From the NCBI RefSeq assembly GCF_007858535.1, contig NZ_CP040174.1, positions 930,001 to 994,000 on the forward strand: a DNA stretch of 64,000 nt, read 5' to 3'. The stretch is from Arthrobacter sp. UKPF54-2. Lineage in GTDB: Bacteria; Actinomycetota; Actinomycetes; Actinomycetales; Micrococcaceae. Under the pieces are notes generated by a model. That model saw nothing but the letters and a program-made list of their open reading frames with translations, searched no databases and was not told the DNA's origin. The position numbers were made by a program, and so were the translations under genes. Below, one piece after another: positions 61,817 to 64,000 of this stretch (position 1 is its first letter; each line of letters begins with the position of its first letter).

Positions 61817-62788
61817 ATGCAGTACCGCCAGCTGGGCCGCTCCGGCCTGAAGGTCTCCCGCCTCTGCCTGGGCACCATGAATTTCGGGCCGCAGACCGAG
61901 GAAACGGCCGCGCAGGCGATCATGGATGCCGCCCTGGACGCCGGCATCAACTTCTTTGACACGGCCAATGTCTATGGAGGCTCCAAGCACCGGGGCTGGA
62001 CCGAGGAGATCCTGGGCCGCTGGTTCGCCAAGGGCGGCGAGCGCCGGGAGCGGACGGTGCTCGCCACCAAGGTGTTCGGCACCATGGAGGACCGCCCCAA
62101 CGAGTCCAGGCTCTCCGCCCTGCACATCCGCCGCGCCCTCGACGCGAGCCTGCAACGCCTGAAGACCGACCACATCGACCTCTACCAGTTCCACCACGTG
62201 GACCGGAACACGCCCTGGGAGGAGATCTGGCAGGCAGTGGAGGTGGCGGTGCAGCAGGGCAAAATCCTGTATGCAGGCAGCAGCAACTTTGCTGGCTGGC
62301 ACCTGGCCCGGGCGCAGGAGTCCGCGGCCCGCCGGCATTCCTACGGCCTGGTCAGCGAACAATCCATCTACAACCTGCTGACCCGCGACGTCGAACTCGA
62401 GGTGATCCCGGCAGCGCAACACTACGGCCTGGGCATCCTGCCGTGGTCTCCGCTGCATGGCGGGTTGCTGGGCGGGGTGCTCAAGAAGGAAGACGCCGGC
62501 GTCCGCCGGACCCAGGGCCGCGCCCTCGAGGCCCTCAAAAAGCACCGGAACCAGATCCGCCGCTACGAGGACTTCGCGGACGAACTCGGCCAGGAACCCG
62601 GGCAGCTGGCCCTGGCCTGGCTGCTGCACCAGCCCGCCGTGACGGCGCCCATCGTCGGCCCGCGCACCCAGGAACAGTTGAGCGCCGCCCTGGGCGCGCT
62701 CCAGGTGAAGCTCGACGCCGAGGCCCTCACGCGCCTGGACACGATCTTCCCCGGCCGCCGGACCGCCCCGGAGGACTACGCCTGGTAG
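61817..62788 (+). CDS. aldo/keto reductase
   Basis: A 323-residue NADPH-dependent aldo/keto reductase. The catalytic Tyr53 is in FFDTANVYGGSKHRG with Asp48, and the Lys and His partners are in VLATKVFG and QFHHVD. The later IVGPRTQEQLSAAL part belongs to the NADPH pocket. It may reduce aldehydes or ketones; the substrate is unknown. Confidence 0.9.
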   Translation: MQYRQLGRSGLKVSRLCLGTMNFGPQTEETAAQAIMDAALDAGINFFDTANVYGGSKHRGWTEEILGRWFAKGGERRERTVLATKVFGTMEDRPNESRLSALHIRRALDASLQRLKTDHIDLYQFHHVDRNTPWEEIWQAVEVAVQQGKILYAGSSNFAGWHLARAQESAARRHSYGLVSEQSIYNLLTRDVELEVIPAAQHYGLGILPWSPLHGGLLGGVLKKEDAGVRRTQGRALEALKKHRNQIRRYEDFADELGQEPGQLALAWLLHQPAVTAPIVGPRTQEQLSAALGALQVKLDAEALTRLDTIFPGRRTAPEDYAW

Positions 62789-62909
62789 GGACTGGCGGCC
62801 TTTCCGGGCCGTATCCCGGCGCAGTTCCGGCGAGCGGATGGGCCAAATTTCCCCGTGAACTCAGGGATTTACGAAACTTTTCGGCGCGCCGGGTGGCATT
62901 TTGATAGTA

Positions 62910-62927
62910 AGCATGATTAGTATTTAG
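62910..62927 (+). promoter_or_regulatory. shared AGCATGATTAG motif upstream of the GlsB/YeaQ gene
   Basis: AGCATGATTAGTATTTAG, 65 bases before the start at 62993. It matches the element at 36415-36432 in 13 of the first 15 bases. The core TAAGCATGATTA is a partial palindrome. Confidence 0.45.
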
Positions 62928-62992
62928 GCAGAAGGATGAAGCGCACCCGGCAACCCGGGTGTCTCCTCAACGAAAGAGAAGGGCCGATAAAA

Positions 62993-63256
62993 ATGGGTTT
63001 TTTCGCATTTCTGATTCTGGGTCTTATTGCCGGCGCAATCGCTAAGGCTATCCTGCCGGGCCACCAGGGCGGTGGATGGGTTATCACGCTCATCCTCGGC
63101 GTCGTGGGTGCCCTGCTGGGCGGCCTCATCGGTAGCGCACTTTTCGGCACCGGACTGCAGGAATTCTTCTCGCTGACGACGTGGCTGCTGGCGATCGGTG
63201 GTGCGATCATCGTACTGCTGGTCTACGGCATGATCACCAAGCGCTCGCACCGCTAA
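62993..63256 (+). CDS. GlsB/YeaQ/YmgE family stress membrane protein
   Basis: An 87-residue membrane protein with three helices. The GFFAFLILGLIAGAIAKAIL start, HQGGGWVITLILGVVGALLG middle and C-terminal IGGAIIVLLVYGMI are typical of the GlsB/YeaQ (transglycosylase-associated) family, small general stress proteins. The start at 62993 has GAGAAGG upstream. A strong terminator follows. Confidence 0.88.
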   Translation: MGFFAFLILGLIAGAIAKAILPGHQGGGWVITLILGVVGALLGGLIGSALFGTGLQEFFSLTTWLLAIGGAIIVLLVYGMITKRSHR

Positions 63257-63270
63257 AACGGAGCGACCGG

Positions 63271-63310
63271 AAAACCGGTCCCGGGATTTATTTCCCGGGG
63301 CCGGTTTTTT
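63271..63310 (+). terminator. strong rho-independent terminator
   Basis: AAAACCGG and CCCGGGA (63271-63286) pair with the right arm TTCCCGGG plus CCGGTTTT (63292-63308) and end in a run of six T. It lies 15 bases after the GlsB-type gene stop. Confidence 0.85.
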
Positions 63311-63366
63311 GGCACCGGGCCAGTATTCGAATTCGACTTCCAGAGCACCAAGAGCAGGAGTACAGC

Positions 63367-63744
63367 ATGAAAGCCAAACTTCTTTTCGGCACCGGACTCG
63401 CAGCAGGCTACGTCCTCGGATCCCGCTCGGGGCGGGCGGCCTACGAAAAACTCAAGGCCAGGGCGGCAAGCCTCTGGGAGAGCAAGCCCGTGCAGGACAA
63501 GGTGGCCGCCGCGACCGAAGCGGTCAAGGAAAAGGCCCCCGAGGTGTCCAGCCAGCTGACTGAGGCCGCACGCCGCGCGGGCACCGTGATCAGTTCCGCC
63601 GTCCGCCGGGACGACTCCGCGGACGTTCCCGCCGATGTCTCCTCCGATCCGGCGCTGAACGACACGACCGGGCAGGACTGGTCCGACGAAGGCGGCGCCA
63701 CACCGGCCGGCCCGGCCACCAACGTGGACGCGGCGAAGCACTGA
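63367..63744 (+). CDS. YtxH-like small protein
   Basis: A 125-residue protein. The N-terminal part AKLLFGTGLAAGYVLGSRSG is a weak membrane helix followed by a basic turn, as in YtxH-type proteins, and the rest is a helical, charged tail (KVAAATEAVKEKAPEVSSQL) that ends in an acidic region. Function is unknown; members are linked to stress. The start is backed by GCAGGAG upstream. Confidence 0.68.
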   Translation: MKAKLLFGTGLAAGYVLGSRSGRAAYEKLKARAASLWESKPVQDKVAAATEAVKEKAPEVSSQLTEAARRAGTVISSAVRRDDSADVPADVSSDPALNDTTGQDWSDEGGATPAGPATNVDAAKH

Positions 63745-63765
63745 CGGACCCGGGAGCGGGAACAC

Positions 63766-64000
63766 TCACCGAGTGGCGGCGGCCGCCGCGCCGGGAGCAA
63801 CCCCGCCCAGCACCACGGTGGCATCCAGTCTCCGCGAACTGAACACACGGCCGGAGAGCCCGCTCACGGCGAAGATCCCGACGGTCCGGGGCGCCTGGCG
63901 CCGGCTCGTCTCGATCAGCAGGTGGCCGCCCGGCGCCAGCCATTCCGGCGCCGCGGCGGCCACCCGCCGCTGCAACTCCAGCCCGTCCGGGCCCCCGTCC
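63766..64000 (-). CDS. HemK-like methyltransferase, C-terminal part (cut by window edge)
   Basis: The gene runs off the right edge; only the last 77 residues are visible. GGPDGLELQRRVAAAAPEWL, then PGGHLLIETSRRQAPRT and the C-terminal strand RRLDATVVLGGV, match the end of the putative protein N5-glutamine methyltransferase (HemK/PrmC-like) family that modifies release factors or ribosomal proteins. The catalytic NPPY motif is outside the window. The stop is at 63766-63768. Confidence 0.7.
   Translation of the reverse strand, partial: DGGPDGLELQRRVAAAAPEWLAPGGHLLIETSRRQAPRTVGIFAVSGLSGRVFSSRRLDATVVLGGVAPGAAAAATR

Overview
The window is a stretch of high-GC actinobacterial chromosome. Gene content and style (NarGHJI with NarK, Ku plus a three-domain LigD, a fruR-fruK-fruA-ptsH operon, DUF6458, DUF4236, MTH1187, many 4-base start/stop overlaps, GTG and TTG starts) suggest Arthrobacter, Pseudarthrobacter or a close Micrococcaceae relative. 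This is inferred from content; there is no 16S gene here. I saw no tRNA, rRNA, transposase, integrase, prophage or CRISPR array. Both window edges cut genes: a P-type ATPase at the left and a HemK-like methyltransferase at the right.

Layout. 1-4.9 kb: P-type ATPase N-terminus, then a tightly overlapped operon of an acyl-CoA dehydrogenase-like protein, a PIG-L deacetylase fused to a methyltransferase, and a GT2 glycosyltransferase, then an O-methyltransferase. 5-16.5 kb: mostly single housekeeping or accessory genes (DUF4236-TPR, thiamine-binding MTH1187, TetR with YkvA, a zinc-less MDR oxidoreductase, DoxX-AzlC-AzlD, an ABC exporter pair, an AlkD-like repair protein, a glycerophosphodiesterase, DUF445). 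16.5-24.7 kb: respiratory nitrate reductase narGHJI and narK, giving anaerobic nitrate respiration. 24.8-36.7 kb: a DUF3558 lipoprotein, orphan PxpA with a membrane-type protein, succinate-semialdehyde dehydrogenase, an MFS pump, and an alpha-glucoside phosphorolysis operon (LacI regulator, beta-phosphoglucomutase, GH65 phosphorylase).

36.7-42.1 kb: the fructose PTS operon (DeoR-type regulator, 1-phosphofructokinase, EIIABC, HPr), flanked on both sides by intergenic blocks rich in the palindromes GGGCATGCCC and GGACATGTCC. The two blocks appear to be in inverted orientation. 42-47.8 kb: two-component NHEJ (ku and ligD, divergent) with small charged proteins and a GNAT. 48-54.4 kb: MHS-family transporter, FUSC, SDR, STAS-like, small GNAT and acyltransferase-3 genes. 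54.4-60.2 kb: a four-carbon acid sugar (tetronate) catabolic cluster: class II aldolase, GntP permease, LtnD-like dehydrogenase, OtnK-like kinase and a divergent FadR-type GntR regulator with two visible operators. 60.2-64 kb: a CsoR/CstR-family repressor with two operators, SGNH hydrolase, dodecin, aldo/keto reductase, GlsB/YeaQ-type membrane protein, a YtxH-like protein and the partial methyltransferase.

The most promising leads are the acyl-CoA dehydrogenase/deacetylase-methyltransferase/glycosyltransferase operon, whose product is unknown; the paired inverted palindromic repeat blocks around the fructose operon; an 18-bp motif shared upstream of three unrelated genes; and the tetronate cluster that carries a class II fructose-bisphosphate-type aldolase where the usual decarboxylase and isomerase would be.
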